A DNA stretch of 64,000 nt from Gonatopus flavifemur (lineage: Eukaryota > Arthropoda > Insecta > Hymenoptera > Dryinidae), in the NCBI GenBank assembly GCA_018340375.1, contig JAFFJZ010000002.1:23578001-23642000 (forward strand), read 5' to 3'. The translations under genes and the position numbers were made by a program. How positions within the stretch are numbered: position 1 is the first letter of the stretch; each line of letters begins with the position of its first letter. The notes under the pieces are model-generated. The model had not been told where the DNA came from. It made no database searches and saw only the letters and a program-made list of their open reading frames with translations. Of this stretch, positions 12,181 through 23,390 are shown one piece after another.

Positions 12181-13385
12181 CTAAACGAATAGGAATTTCG
12201 TTTTGAAATTTTCAACAGTCTCATTTGGAAGTTCTAAACGTGTTCGTAGGATTTTCCAAACATGTTCTTAGCATGTTTAACCACCTGTGGTGCTTGGGGT
12301 TATTTCAACGTCGAAGTGAAGAACAGGATCAATGTATTCAAAATGTGTATTGTCTCATTTTGAAACAAAGCTGAACGAGATTCTAATCAACCGTATGATT
12401 AGAAATCATCAATATGATCGATCTTTCCAAGTTGAATGTGATAAATCACTCTGCTGGTTCCTTATTCGAAAACGAACATATATTTGAAAATCAGTCTCGC
12501 GAAATAAAATACGGATGTTTCTATTAAAACAGTCATGTGTTTGATTCAAATTATCAAACATGCCCATGTCTTATTTTGAGACATATCTTTGAAGGCAATT
12601 TTTGCAGGGAAGGAATTTTATTTTGTGATTTTTAAATGATATAGTCTATGTTTTTCGCATCTGATTTTGAATATTTTCTTCCGTCTAGTTCACAAACGAG
12701 GTGAAATGATGAAATTGTAATCCTTATTCAAACTTTTTCGTAGCGCAGACTATGCTCGTGCACAAATAATTGACACAAACTATTTTAAATTCAACTATTC
12801 ACGGAATTTATTCATAATTCATAGATAAATAAAAACCATGTACATAGATTGGTTGTAATAATTTACTATAAACATGTGAATCATGTGAGCCTATGTGTCT
12901 TTGTATCTGAATGTCTTCAAATTCATGTCAATTTTTCTTCACGTTATTAGTCTATTGTGTCCATTATGCTGTTCTCTGTGATGGAAGACGAATAAAATAT
13001 CTGAACAGATTTTTTCGTCATTCGTGGAATGAACCTATTGAACGAATATAGAAATTATAGATAAATTATACACGCATTTTGTTATGCAAATTTGAATCCT
13101 TTTCCTCTCGATATAATGGGTTTTAATATGCTCATATTAGAATAAGAATGGGGAAAAAACGCCTAAAGCACCCTCTTCCTCAAGCGTTTTCATAGTTCAT
13201 GCAAAGCACTGAGGTGACCAACGCAGAAACTGCAAAACAAAAATCCGACATAGATGATTTTGAAATTGTAAAATGGAATAAGCATGAGATCGATTGGAAA
13301 TTTTCATTAAATTTTTTATTTTTATATTAAACAGAAAAATCTATGGGAACACGAATTAGAATTCTATTCTAAATGATTGTTTGTG
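12181..13385. other. A+T-rich non-coding stretch
   Basis: Nothing nameable was found. Minus-strand exons that could belong to 12014-12180 were looked for here and not found. Confidence 0.3.
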
Positions 13386-13524
13386 CTGTACCAAAGTAAT
13401 ATTCATCAGAATCAACAGAATATTCGAATCAAATGTATCATGATGAATATTTATTTGATTCAAATAAATTATTTTGGATTTAGACAATATTCTGTTTATT
13501 CTCATGAATACTTCTTTGATATGG
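13386..13524. repeat. Foldback element abutting the mariner
   Basis: The left arm CTGTACCAAAGTAATATTCA is mirrored on the right by a stretch ending GAATACTTCTTTGATATGGTA, and CAACAGAATATT faces AATATTCTGTTTA. The two arms of about 45 bp surround an A+T-rich loop. The right end runs directly into the mariner left terminus at 13525. Confidence 0.55.
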
Positions 13525-14803
13525 TACAGGTTGGTTGAAAAGTTTTGAAAGCAAAAATGAAATGATTTCTTTTATTCAATATAGTCTCCCTCAACTTCAA
13601 CACACTTATTCCAACGATCCTTCAATAATTTTATACCATCTCTGTAATGATTTTCCGGAAGCTCCGCAAAATACTGTTCCACAGCTGAAATAGCTTCTTC
13701 ATGAAACGAAAAACGCTTTCCACGAAGGAATTGTTTCAAATTTCTGAAGAGGTAATAGTCGGAGGGAGCCAAATCTGGTGAATACGGTGGGTGTTCAAGC
13801 AATTCGTACTTCAATTCGTCCAGTTTAGCCATCGCTAGAACACTTGTGTGAACACATGCATTGTCTTGATGAAAAATGATTTTTTTCTTCCGTAAACCGA
13901 GTCTTTTTTCACGAATTTTTTCATCCAACTGGTCCAAAAGGTTGCCATAATATTCAGAGTTAATTGTTTTACCTTTTTCGAGATAATCAATCAACAAAAA
14001 ACCCCTTTTGCGTCCCAAAAAATCCGATGCCAAAACCTTTTTTGCCGATCGTTCTGACTTCACCCGTTTTGGAGCTGAACAACTAGCTTCGGTCCACTGT
14101 AAACGTTCTTGTTTCAGTTTAGGATCATGATGGTAGATCCAAGTCTCGTCCACAGTTACGAAACGACGCAAGAAATCGGTCTTATTCTGCTTAAAACGCT
14201 CCAAATTACGCTGAGAAATTTGTTTTCGATTCAGTTTTTGTTGAATTGTCAACGAATGCGGCACTAACTTTCCAAAAAGCTTTTTCATATGTAATTCTTC
14301 GTGTAAAATATGGAGTACTCGTTCATCCGAGATGCCTATGGTATCAGCAATTTCACGCTTAGTCAAACTCGGATCTTTACAAACAATATCATAGACTTGC
14401 TCAATGATGTCTGATTTCGGTGCACTTTTTGGACGTCCACTACGTGATTGATCTTCAACGCTTGTACGACCACATTTAAACTCTAAAACCCATCGATGTA
14501 CAGTTGGAAATGAAGGAGCAGATTCCTTCAACACTTTCTTCATTTCAGTATGAATTTCTGTTGTTGATGAACCTTCCAAAACAAAGAATTTTATCACTGC
14601 ACGATATTCGGATTTTTCCATGTTCACAAAATACACTGACACGTCAACTTCGAATGGCTTGTAAACAAAGAATGAATTGACAGATCGCGATAAAATTGTG
14701 TGTGTGTGTTCAAATGAAGGATGAAATCTAAAAATAGCGTATAAATTTTGATTCCTGTACTGGTTGATAGGTGTCGCTTTCAAAACTTTTCATCCAAACT
14801 GTA
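13525..14803 (-). mobile_element. mariner transposon, nearly full length
   Basis: A 1279-bp element bounded by TA at both sides (13525-13526 and 14802-14803). The left terminal repeat ACAGGTTGGTTGAAAAGTTT and the reverse complement of the right end, ACAGTTTGGATGAAAAGTTT, differ at few positions; both continue into TGAAAGC. TA target duplication, a length near 1.3 kb and the transposase inside are the standard mariner arrangement. Transcription is on the minus strand, antisense to the candidate host gene, and the element would lie inside its first large intron. The good state of both ends suggests insertion more recent than that of the MITEs. Confidence 0.95.
13572..14621 (-). CDS. mariner transposase (349 residues, probably impaired)
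   Basis: The enzyme would cut and paste the element at TA sites in the nucleus. I start at the ATG at 14621 because MEKSEYR is the usual mariner start; the open frame reaches 14783, but those 54 codons cover the terminal repeat and leader. Residues 1-110 form the paired helix-turn-helix DNA-binding region, with a GRPKS linker motif at 62-66. The catalytic triad is visible: D158 (VTVDETWI), D253 (HQDN) and D288 (YSPDLAPSD), with 34 residues between the last two, the D,D34D mark of mariner. The linker motif normally written WVPHEL reads LVPHSL at 119-124, so its Trp is missing. Residues about 200-209 (DFLGRKRGFL) do not fit the family, where an FWD-type motif is expected; homopolymer length changes that cancel out would explain this. 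Length is normal (about 345-350). Confidence 0.93.
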   Translation of the reverse strand: MEKSEYRAVIKFFVLEGSSTTEIHTEMKKVLKESAPSFPTVHRWVLEFKCGRTSVEDQSRSGRPKSAPKSDIIEQVYDIVCKDPSLTKREIADTIGISDERVLHILHEELHMKKLFGKLVPHSLTIQQKLNRKQISQRNLERFKQNKTDFLRRFVTVDETWIYHHDPKLKQERLQWTEASCSAPKRVKSERSAKKVLASDFLGRKRGFLLIDYLEKGKTINSEYYGNLLDQLDEKIREKRLGLRKKKIIFHQDNACVHTSVLAMAKLDELKYELLEHPPYSPDLAPSDYYLFRNLKQFLRGKRFSFHEEAISAVEQYFAELPENHYRDGIKLLKDRWNKCVEVEGDYIE

Positions 14804-16288
14804 TAAATAACTATTCATTTGACTGAAAGACTTTTTTTTCAGTGTTAGAAAATCCCTCAATTTATAAAAAAACAATTCATAAGGATTTGTTATGAGTGGT
14901 TATTGAATTTGAGAACGGATTACAAATTTTTAGAACTTTTCTATCGAAAATATTGTTGATAATCATGAAATTCAAGAACCATACTTTTACGTAAATGATT
15001 TTATAACGTGTTTCATTGAGCTCAAGTTGGAATTTTTCAACAGCGAGTGATATTTCAATAGAACGAAATAAATATTCATAATAACACGAATAAACATTAT
15101 TTTCAATAAAATAAATTTTGTGTCAACTGGATGATAAATGATTCAGAGCAAATAACACTCTCATTTCACTTCATTAAAATATTCATTTTGGTTAAGAAAT
15201 CATTATTTTCTGTTCGAGTAATATTTTTGGATTGAGAAAGATAATTCACAGATCTATCACGGATTTTCGATGTCAATGTAATTAAAGTCAAGTCGAATTA
15301 AATCCCAATGGAATTCCATTCAATTCTCTTAGAAATTGTATAGAATTTTGATAAAAATTTCTTTGCGTATCATCACTCGAACTATTGCCGATACGAATTC
15401 AGTTGTTCCGTGTAGTTCAATTTATCTTGATTTAAGATTTGTTTTTTCAACGTTTGTGCACGTTATATATTGCACATTTATTTCCGCAACCACATTTTCC
15501 TTTCTTACAGTGCGTTATTTATATTTATTTTCATGTATCTACATCGAAGATATTTCTCATCCACGTCTTCTACGATTTATCGATCGGTCAATGCCCGATG
15601 ACATTCTCCTCTTTCACTCAGGCATATGAATTTCTTATGAATTTCTTCGATCAATAATCATTGTAAAAGGCTTGGTAATGGATAGTCTTGAGTATATCCA
15701 GATTTTTGACATATTTATCTATCATGCTCATACCCTGTTTTAGATGAAAAATTTGCTCTTCATTTCTTCTTTTCTTTCAACTATTTTTATATTGAGGGCA
15801 GAGTTACATTCTTGGGGAAAATTTCCATCCCATTGAACCCTATTAATCCTTTGTAAATACTCTTTGTTTATGAAATAGTTTAAATTACATGATTTTTTGA
15901 TGAAAATTTGAACATTTTCTGCCAAGGTCTTTGGAAGGATCAAAAAACTTGTAAGAAGAACCATATTCTTGGAACGAAAATATTTGTACTTAATCTCGGC
16001 CAGGGGTTTCAGAAAATCACCCTTTCTGGAGCATTTCAATTGATTAGATAAGACATTCATTTCACTTGCAGCGTGAATTATTACAATTATAATTCTAAAC
16101 AAAAAAGAAATAAAGTCAAATATATTTAATAATAATAAAAAAAAAAAAACCAAAGTTTCTTGAATGATGGGGGTTGCGTGTAACAAAAACCACACGAAGG
16201 GTTTGAAAATCAATTGAACCGTTTGAAACTTGCCACCTGGAAGCGTTTGGCGTCGCTGATTATGAATTCATCGTTGAAATTTCAAAAT
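14804..16288. other. A+T-rich intron sequence
   Basis: No splice-bounded coding block was found. Frames of 97 codons (plus, 15336) and 157 codons (minus, 15740-16213) are open but have low-complexity, A+T-driven composition and no recognisable domain. A patch at 15560-15610 contains CGATCGGTCAATGCCCGATG and is locally less A+T-rich. Confidence 0.3.
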
Positions 16289-16406
16289 CACTGAGAGAGA
16301 AATTTTATAACTGAAAATCCCAACCACATTTTCGTGGTCCTAGATACTCAACAAAGTATGAATAATCTTTTGTTTTTATAATCCTAATTATCTTTCTCTC
16401 TCAGGG
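16289..16406. repeat. Short MITE, TIR CACTGAGAGAGAAA type
   Basis: A 118-bp inverted-repeat element. The left end CACTGAGAGAGAAATTTTAT is answered by a right end of AATTATCTTTCTCTCTCAGGG. It is probably an internally deleted relative of the elements with TACACTGAGA termini. Confidence 0.5.
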
Positions 16407-19081
16407 TGGAAGTTTTTATGGAACCTGAATTCTAAACGAGTTTTAGAACATTAGATTCAACAGTACTGCATGCCATGATTGAAATAAAAAATACCCCATT
16501 GAATTCACAAGCTCGAGAAAATTATTTTTGAAATCCTGTGATGATTATAAATAGACATCGGATTATATGCACTATCAAAATGCCAAAATGCGCATGCAAA
16601 TATGCACGAAAAAAGGACAAAATATGCACCAAATATGCACTAATGAAGAAGTCAGAATTTGATTTTAAATCAATATCTTATTGCTCAAATATTAAATCTA
16701 AGCTTTATAAATCAAATAAATCTCCGCAAATTGCATAATATACTTTAGAAAATAAAAATTCAACAATGCAATTGTTTTCAGAGCATGAATCCCAAATTAT
16801 GAATTATAATTCATACAAAAATATACTACTATGTATTTTTATCTTTATCTACTCTACTAAGTATCAATTTATAAGTCGAAAATGAGCGTTTTACATCTAC
16901 CGATGTCTCCAGACAGAATTTAAAATATGGTGTTATTTCCATAGAAATCATTTCAGGCAGAATTTGATTTGTCCCGTTAATATAAGAATTCGCTCGTTCG
17001 AGCATTTTGAAACTTGGATTTTTTGAAGACACAGTGTCTAATTTATTTCGGATCTCAATCGAGAATGATTCTTAAAGTGCGCGTATCAATTGTGCAACTT
17101 CTTCTATTATTTTCATTACGATAATTCAGTTGAAGACCCTCTGCTGTATTGAAACCAGAATACAACTGTGAAGAATCTCTTAGGAAAAAAATTTGATGAT
17201 ACCTCAAAGTTGAAAATTTTACTTCACATAAATAACTTTGAGATGTTTATAAATATATTAATATATTTTTCCTGTCAATTTCATCAATTCGTTTTGAAAT
17301 TGTTTGATTTGCATTCTAAGAAGTAATGTTTTATGTCTTGAATATACATTTTTAACACCCAGTTGTTGTTGAATTGAAATATAGAAATAGCATAAAGTTT
17401 CTTTCGTTACATCGTAGTAATCTTTTGCGGTACAATGATTCTCAAGTGGTGCACTGGGAGTAATCAGCATATACAGTACACGCGTTTCAAAGCTCATATA
17501 AATAGTTCTAATCCCCCGCTCCCTCTAAAAAAAAAAACACGCGCGTGCCATTCTGAGTTCCGTAATGAGAAGGTTCTTTCCAGAAATTTTTCATCGTTTT
17601 CAATGATGATGATAGGTAAGATACAAAAATTATTCGCCAGCGTATTTCTGTGAACTCGTTTGATTTATCGATCGATCTATTAATGGACCGACTTCTTCTC
17701 CCGTTGCATTCGATCATGGAATACCCGATGAACTATCATTGCCGGATGGACTTAAGGATGAGTCGAGGTTTAATAATTACTGTGATTAATGCAACGAACA
17801 GATATGCCGTCTTCGGAATTTTCATCCAAGGAAAAATAAACCACGGTCAGTGATTGATCGTCACTTTATCCGCGTCATTTCACGCTGGAAATTTGTTTTC
17901 CTTTTCTTCAACGGCTTCTTAACTCGAGGAGAGATGGGAGGAACTGACATTTAAATTTCTTGGTTCTTCTTCTGCATATTATGTTTCACTTCTCTTAAAT
18001 TCTTTGTGTGAGTTATGGAAATTACAAATGAAAAATTGTCGGTTCGTGGCATTTGTTTCCTTTATCCATCACAGAATATCTTGGGATTGATCCTTAATGT
18101 ACTGAGGGGGAATTTATCATGCGAAACTATGATATTAATATCAATCTAGTGCAAAATAATATATATGTAGTTCAAATATGTTCTTTTGTATTAATTATAT
18201 ATCTCAACTATCTAATGTATTTTGATTATGTTTTCAATAGCAAGAATTTATACGAACTATGTCAATATTATGACCACAATGAAAAATGTGTGGAGAATTA
18301 TACTTTTTAAGTACAAAAATATATTAAATGGAAAGAAGGATTAGTTAAAATAACTACTTAACTTGTAAGTGCACATAGATCCATTTTTTTTCCATCGATT
18401 CTATTAATTGTTTTTTTTCAGTAAATCATTTTAAATTGGTGAATTCATTATTCAAAAATGATCCATCCTTCATTTCGACAAGTTGTATATTTGTGAAAGA
18501 GTACCTTTACGTTTTTTTAAATATTGAAAAAAAATATCAACTGTAGAGCAAAGCGGGTTTCGGATTCGTATTTTGCAGACTTTGGCGATGAATTTGAAAA
18601 AAAAAACATCGCTCTAGGATATTTTGAAGCCGAGATATGAGCGATTAAAAAATACTAGGGTTAAATCCCCAGAGGGTTAAATAGTTACTTACAACTCATC
18701 TTTTTTTTTCGTGTAATAACAAATATAATAATGATCAAAGTATTTTGTTCCGATGAGTAGGAATATTTTGAATATGGTCACTGTCAATCTACGTATCTCT
18801 AATTTTGAACTCGTAACGATTCAAAATGTTTGTATTTATTCTATAAAAGAGAATTTTATTTTGTTTTTTGTGATAAATAACAGAAAGAACATCATCTTCT
18901 TGTCGATAAGTTTCAATCAAACACCAAAAGACATCATCGCTATTTTAAATGAACCACGTTTTTTCATTAGCATTATGTGAAATATGGGAAATATTAATTT
19001 TCTCATTCTGTAATAATTTGTTGGAGTTGTGAAATAAAATATGATTTCAACATGGAATTTGTTTATTTTTTGTTCTCACAG
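16407..19081 (+). other. 3' part of candidate first intron
   Basis: A+T-rich and without recognisable genes. A GC-richer patch at 17640-17900 (CGATCGATC, TGCCGGATGGAC, CGCGTCATTTCACGC) and an ACACGCGCGTG word at 17537 may be regulatory islands. The last 60 bases give a clean acceptor: a T-rich tract, TTGTTCTCACAG, ending at 19081. Confidence 0.35.
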
Positions 19082-19333
19082 AAGGCTTCCTTCGCGTGGT
19101 CGGAAGGTGGTGATGATGGAGGAGGGGGCGGCGGTGGGGGTGGAACAGGGGGTGCCGGAAGTGGAGGAACTGGCCCAACGGCCGCGGGAGGTGGTGGATT
19201 GGCTCACTGGGTCAGTGTCATGGCGGAACACATTCACAATCCACACTCCGCCACCGGTGTCGGTGGAGTTCATCATCAACAACAGTCACCCCCGCAACCA
19301 CCGTATCCCTGGAACAATGGCCTCTCCAGTGAT
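19082..19333 (+). CDS. Internal exon, Gly-rich unrecognised protein
   Basis: The exon lies between a strong acceptor (T-rich tract then CTCACAG|AAG) and a strong donor (AGTGAT|GTAAGTATT). It is exactly 84 codons and phase 0 at both ends. It starts KASFAWSEGGDD and continues into a Gly-rich, Ala/Thr-containing linker (residues 12-40). Next comes a more ordered segment, LAHWVSVMAEHIHNPH (residues about 41-56), then a Gly/Val/His/Gln stretch and a Pro-rich end finishing YPWNNGLSSD. G+C content is far above the flanks. Such Gly/His/Gln/Pro-rich linkers are typical of large insect nuclear or RNA-binding regulators, but I cannot name the family. The HWVSVMAEHI segment is the best database query. 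The exon joins in phase to the candidate exon 1154-1432. Confidence 0.72.
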
Positions 19334-20841
19334 GTAAGTATTCTTAAAAACAGTTATGTACTATTTTTCCGCCCCTATCAAACCTACTATTACCATTACT
19401 TCCGATTCTTTTCTTTCGAGATAAAAAAATTCGTTGGAATAACCGTTAAGGCAAGATCTAACATTATCTCTACCGTGATGAATCCGAAATGAAAAAAAAT
19501 CATTTGTATCCGAAGAAACGAGACGCGATGTCCGGGAGAGTACACCTTGAGAAACTACGACGAAGCTTGCGGAATACACGAATAAAAAAAACACAACCCT
19601 GTTGTGATTTTAGTTTTCCCCCCTCTTTTTTTCTACACGACATCCCTACTTTTCTTCTTGCATAATTCTAACGAGGATTAGAGAACGAAGAGAATGGAGA
19701 AGGGCAAGAGACATAGGCATAGGATAAAAAAATAAGAGACATGAAAAAAAGGAGGAGAAAGAAGAAAAAGGGCGCCAAAGGATTGAAAGATCGTTTTGCA
19801 TAGACCGTCCTTTCGCTGGCGGCTGGCTGGCTGGCTGGCTGCCTCTGGCTGAAAGAAAGAAAAAAACAAATAGACGGAAGCGCGAAAAAAAATTCCAGTA
19901 GTGAAAGAGGAAAAGAGGAAAACAAGTGGGGATGGATAAGGGGGTAGTAGAAATATAGGGACGAAGGGGGAAAGAACTCATTTGAATAGCCAGTGAATAG
20001 TTTTCTTGCTATGCACAGAGACCATACACCACAACGGTGTGCTGTAACGTGTACGTGTCAAGGGTGCAAGTTTCCTTCTTTTTTTTTTTCAACTATTTCG
20101 TTGTTTTTTTTTTCCCCATAGTTTCATGTCATGACGACAACGGATGAAATTTTCCTTCGACGTACGATTAGATGGCAGGCAGATTCGTTTCCTTCCTCCT
20201 TTTTTTTTGCATTCTCCTTTATTTCTTTATGTCATATTCAGATTTTGAGGGGGTTTTTTTTTTATACCGCGTGATATGCAAAAAAGGTCCTTTTTTTCAA
20301 TCATTTTTTTCTCCGTTCCACCAGTAAAATCAAAGGGTTGCGCAGATGCGTGTAATGCAGAGACAAATCTCATCGGATGATTCTCCATTCGTATAAATTA
20401 CTCTGGCCTGTTTGTGACTGTGTTAAATTGCAGGATTTTGCTATTGTAACGGCGAATCATGCTTTTATTCTTCCCTCGGTACTATTCGGTTGGTTCAATG
20501 ATGATTATTATATAATAATTCGTGTATTTATAGTATTGTATTATTATGGTTCATTATTCTAGATGTTGAATCATGAAACTACCAATGTGGAATTAATGAT
20601 CAGCTTTTGAAGAAACCATTTCAACGACTTTCGTTTAATATGTGGCATTAAACAGTTTTTATTTGGATTTAAAATTCTTATGTTGTATATAATTTATACT
20701 GTATAATATCATACGTGTGTACAATACAGTTGGTTGATTGAAATTCTTATTCTATATATTATTAGAAAATTTATTTGAGGATGATTGGAAAATTCGAATT
20801 ATAGATTTGTCAAATTGTTGGAGTTATATCATTCTAATATG
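19334..20841 (+). other. Start of the following intron: GA- and CT-rich islands
   Basis: From about 19660 to 19980 the plus strand is purine-rich (GAGAAGAAAGAAGAAAAAG style) and contains a CTGG tetranucleotide run, CTGGCTGGCTGGCTG, at about 19824-19838. A CpG-containing patch follows at 20020-20200. Open frames on both strands here are low-complexity products of these runs. The block could be an intronic enhancer close to the exon, which I cannot test. Confidence 0.3.
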
Positions 20842-21060
20842 TACATTGTGAACTCCACATGAATGTTCGGGAGTAATTAACACATACATGCGTTAGAAAT
20901 TTTCCATATTTTACTGGAAATTTACTGCAAAATGATAGTAAAAATCCCATGAAGTTTGAAATTTTCAGTTAAATTTATCGGAAATGGATTTCCCATCCCA
21001 TATGACCGGAAGTTCCCGAATGCTGCGTATAGGAAAATTTCGATTATTCCTTACAGTGTA
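20842..21060. repeat. MITE family D, copy 1
   Basis: A 219-bp element ending CTTACAGTGTA, with a left terminus TACATTGTGAACTCCACATG. Diagnostic inner words are GGGAGTAATTAACACATACA, TGCGTTAGAAATTTTCC, AAATTTACTG and TGCTGCGTATAGGAAAATTT. The uninterrupted GTAATTAACACAT here serves as an empty site for the insertion in copy 2. Confidence 0.7.
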
Positions 21061-21756
21061 CATTGAGAGAACAGTGTTTGGTAAATAATTGAGAACACAC
21101 TCAACTACAAGAGTATTTATGCATAGTAAAAATTTCATATTAGATATTATCATATTTATATCGTATTTTTATTATGAACCACAAGTATACGAGCATTCAC
21201 CATACTCTCTCGTGAGGATAAAGATAAATCTGTTATAATTTGAAATAAATATAGTTCTGAGCCTCATAATAAAGTATAGTAATCTTCAATATAAACTTTT
21301 TCCTGTGTGTTCATTATTCTGTATTGCAAACGGTCCTTCGTTATCTTTACAGTAAAAAAAGATCTCTGAATTTGATCGGGAGTTTTTGTTTAAATCGTGT
21401 TTCGTTGTATATCATAACACAATTTTATAATTGAGGGATTGAGACATATAATCACAGTGGCTATCTTCTTGGATTTTTATTTGAGAATACTTCAAAGAAT
21501 ATTTCGGAAGAATTTTACACTGAGAGAAGAATTTGTTTGTAGTAAAAGGGCCTTCTTAATTTCCAACGATCCATAATTTGGATCAAATAAGATTCATTAA
21601 TAGTTAATAAATCTTATTTGATTGAAATAAATTTGGAATTTGGATTGGATTAATTTTGGATCAATAAAATCGAAGTATCACTGAACACAACAATGTCAAA
21701 AGTAATCAAACGTGAGAATAAAATAAACATTGGGGAGTGCACCCGCAAAAAAATAT
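21061..21756. other. A+T-rich non-coding stretch
   Basis: No gene was seen. A terminus-like TTACACTGAGAGAAG at about 21517 may mark the end of another small element, whose other end (CACTGAAC near 21678) is poorly preserved. Confidence 0.25.
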
Positions 21757-21945
21757 ACTTCAAGAAGTCCCATGATTTATTGAGGATCAGCGCCAGTCTG
21801 TGATGGATAAAATTATTGACTTGAATATAGCGTGAAAGTACCATAATTCTCCGTAGAAATACATCTAATTATCGTACTTTTAGAAGTTAATTCAAGTGAA
21901 TAACTTTATTCGTCACAAACTGACGCTGTTCATCAATAAATTATG
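21757..21945. repeat. Foldback element
   Basis: Two arms of about 65-70 bp face each other. The left arm reads CCCATGATTTATTGAGGATC, then CAGTCTGTGATGGATAAA, then TTGACTTGAATA; the right arm gives the complements TTCAAGTGAATAACTTTA, CACAAACTGACG and ATCAATAAATTATGGG. Because the arms are complementary, similar peptides appear by chance in both strands; neither is a gene. Confidence 0.65.
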
Positions 21946-22064
21946 GGATTTTTGGATACACTTGTTCTCTCTGGGCATCGTAATATATTTAGAGGAAAAA
22001 TTAGTAATTCGTGTGGAAGTGTTTGTGAGGAGCTATTTTTTAGCTCAAACAAACCTGGATTTTG

Positions 22065-22312
22065 CACCGAGAGAAAATATTTTTAGGCACAATAAAATAA
22101 TTGATTGAATATTCGTAACAAAATACTTGATTGATTTGCATGAACTTTTTCTTGACTCAACTAAATATTTATTCAAAATCAAACAAATATTTAGTATACT
22201 ACAAAATATTCATTCAATGGAGACGGATGTTTTATTGATTCAATGAAACTTTAATTAAATCAATTTTAGTATTTTATTGTGACTATTCAATTTTTTTTCC
22301 ACATTGTGAAAA
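22065..22312. repeat. MITE family A, copy 4
   Basis: The left end is CACCGAGAGAAAATATTTTT. The left arm carries GAATATTCGTAACAAAATAC and the right arm TTTTATTGTGACTATTCAAT. The centre shares the TATTTATTCAAAATCAAA and AATGAAACTTTAATTAAATC segments with copy 3. The right terminus is eroded. Confidence 0.6.
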
Positions 22313-22470
22313 TCACCACATTTGGATCGATTTTGAATCAATTCTGGTAAACCAATACCGTCACAACAGCAGAATATATTTTCGAACAGGTTCAGAAAAT
22401 TTCCCCTGGGATTCTTCAACAATTCATAAACGTTCACAGTGAAAAGTGAAATTGCTTTCATCTTGAATAT

Positions 22471-22822
22471 TACACTGTAAAAAATGTTTACAGAAAACTT
22501 GACATGAATGTTTGGGAGTAATTACCCAAATGAAATGAATAATGGGCCAGATAAGGCCCGATGTTGAGGCATCATTTTTCATCACTTCGGCGGAAATGTT
22601 GACGTGATTTTGACTTATTGTTCCCATTGGGTAACACATATATGCGTTAGGAATTTTCCGTATTTTACCGGAAATTTACTGGGAAATGATAGTAAAAAGT
22701 GCAATAAAGTTTGGAATTTTCAGTTCAATTTATGAGAGATTGCATATACTCGTACTGGAAATTGATTCCCTATCCCATGATCGGAATTTTCCGGTTGCTG
22801 CGTATAGGAAAATGCTTTATTT
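22471..22822. repeat. MITE family D, copy 2, interrupted
   Basis: The left terminus is TACACTGTAAAAAATGTTTA. The inner words of copy 1 are all present (CATGAATGTTTGGGAGTAAT, TGCGTTAGGAATTTTCC, TTGCTGCGTATAGGAAAAT), but a second element of 107 bp sits between GTAATTA and TAACACAT. The right terminus beyond 22822 is lost or diverged. Confidence 0.7.
22525..22631. repeat. Small MITE inserted in family D copy 2 (TA duplication)
   Basis: A 107-bp insert with ends CCCAAATG and CATTGGG, flanked by TA on both sides (22523-22524 and 22632-22633). The related copies at 20842 and 27938 read GTAATTAACACAT with one TA and no insert. The insertion and its two-base duplication are therefore visible inside this window. 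The insert is locally more GC-rich (GGGCCAGATAAGGCCC). Confidence 0.75.
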
Positions 22823-22941
22823 CAACTAGGAGTTGAAAGAACAGCGGAAACAAATACTGATACAATGGGAAGGATTTAGACTAGGGTTTAGTCAGTTTTT
22901 TAAGTGAGATCCAATCATATTTAGTTGAATTCTTCACAGCG

Positions 22942-23300
22942 TACAGTGTAGGAAGTGATCGGAATTTTCCTACCTACAGCAACCGGAAAATTCCGATCAT
23001 GGGATATGAAATGGATACACGGAGAAAAATAATAGAATAAAAATTACCAATGAGGAGTACAAATGTAGAAAATGCAGAATACAATATTACAATTGCAATA
23101 ATTTTCACTACATTCGGTGAGAAAGCCTCTGAGACCGTCTGACAATTGTCACGGACATTTGACAAAATAAAACTATCTTGTTATATCATTTTTTTCCGTG
23201 GAATTTCCCATAAATTTAACTGAAGATTCCAAACTTTGTGGGATTAATTCTATACTTTTCCGGTGAAGTTCCAGTAAAATACGGAAATTTCCTGACGCAT
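22942..23300. repeat. MITE family D, copy 3, inverted and interrupted
   Basis: Starts TACAGTGTAGGAAGTGATCG and runs through the reverse complement of the family D body: CAACCGGAAAATTCCGATCA, then after an insert CCATAAATTTAACTGAAGAT, CCAGTAAAATACGGAAATTT and GACGCATTTATGTGTC. The middle is split by a 183-bp element. Confidence 0.65.
23018..23200. repeat. MITE with CACGGAGAAAAA end nested in family D copy 3
   Basis: The left end CACGGAGAAAAATAATAGAA and the right end TATCATTTTTTTCCGTG form a terminal inverted repeat. The termini match family B, but the body lacks the CAGC/GCTG words, so this is a separate family with a shared end. Confidence 0.6.
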
Positions 23301-23390
23301 TTATGTGTCAATTGTTTTCGAACATGTGTTTGAAGTTTCCCACAGAAATTTTTTCCCAGTGCAGCTGGGACGTTGTGCTGTTTTCTGGGC

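Noticed and set aside
14622..14783. 54-residue N-terminal extension of the transposase
   Set aside because: It covers the mariner leader and part of the terminal repeat; the family start MEKSEYR is at 14621.
15740..16213. 157-codon minus-strand frame
   Set aside because: Hydrophobic, A+T-driven low-complexity peptide with poly-A/T runs; no supporting signals.
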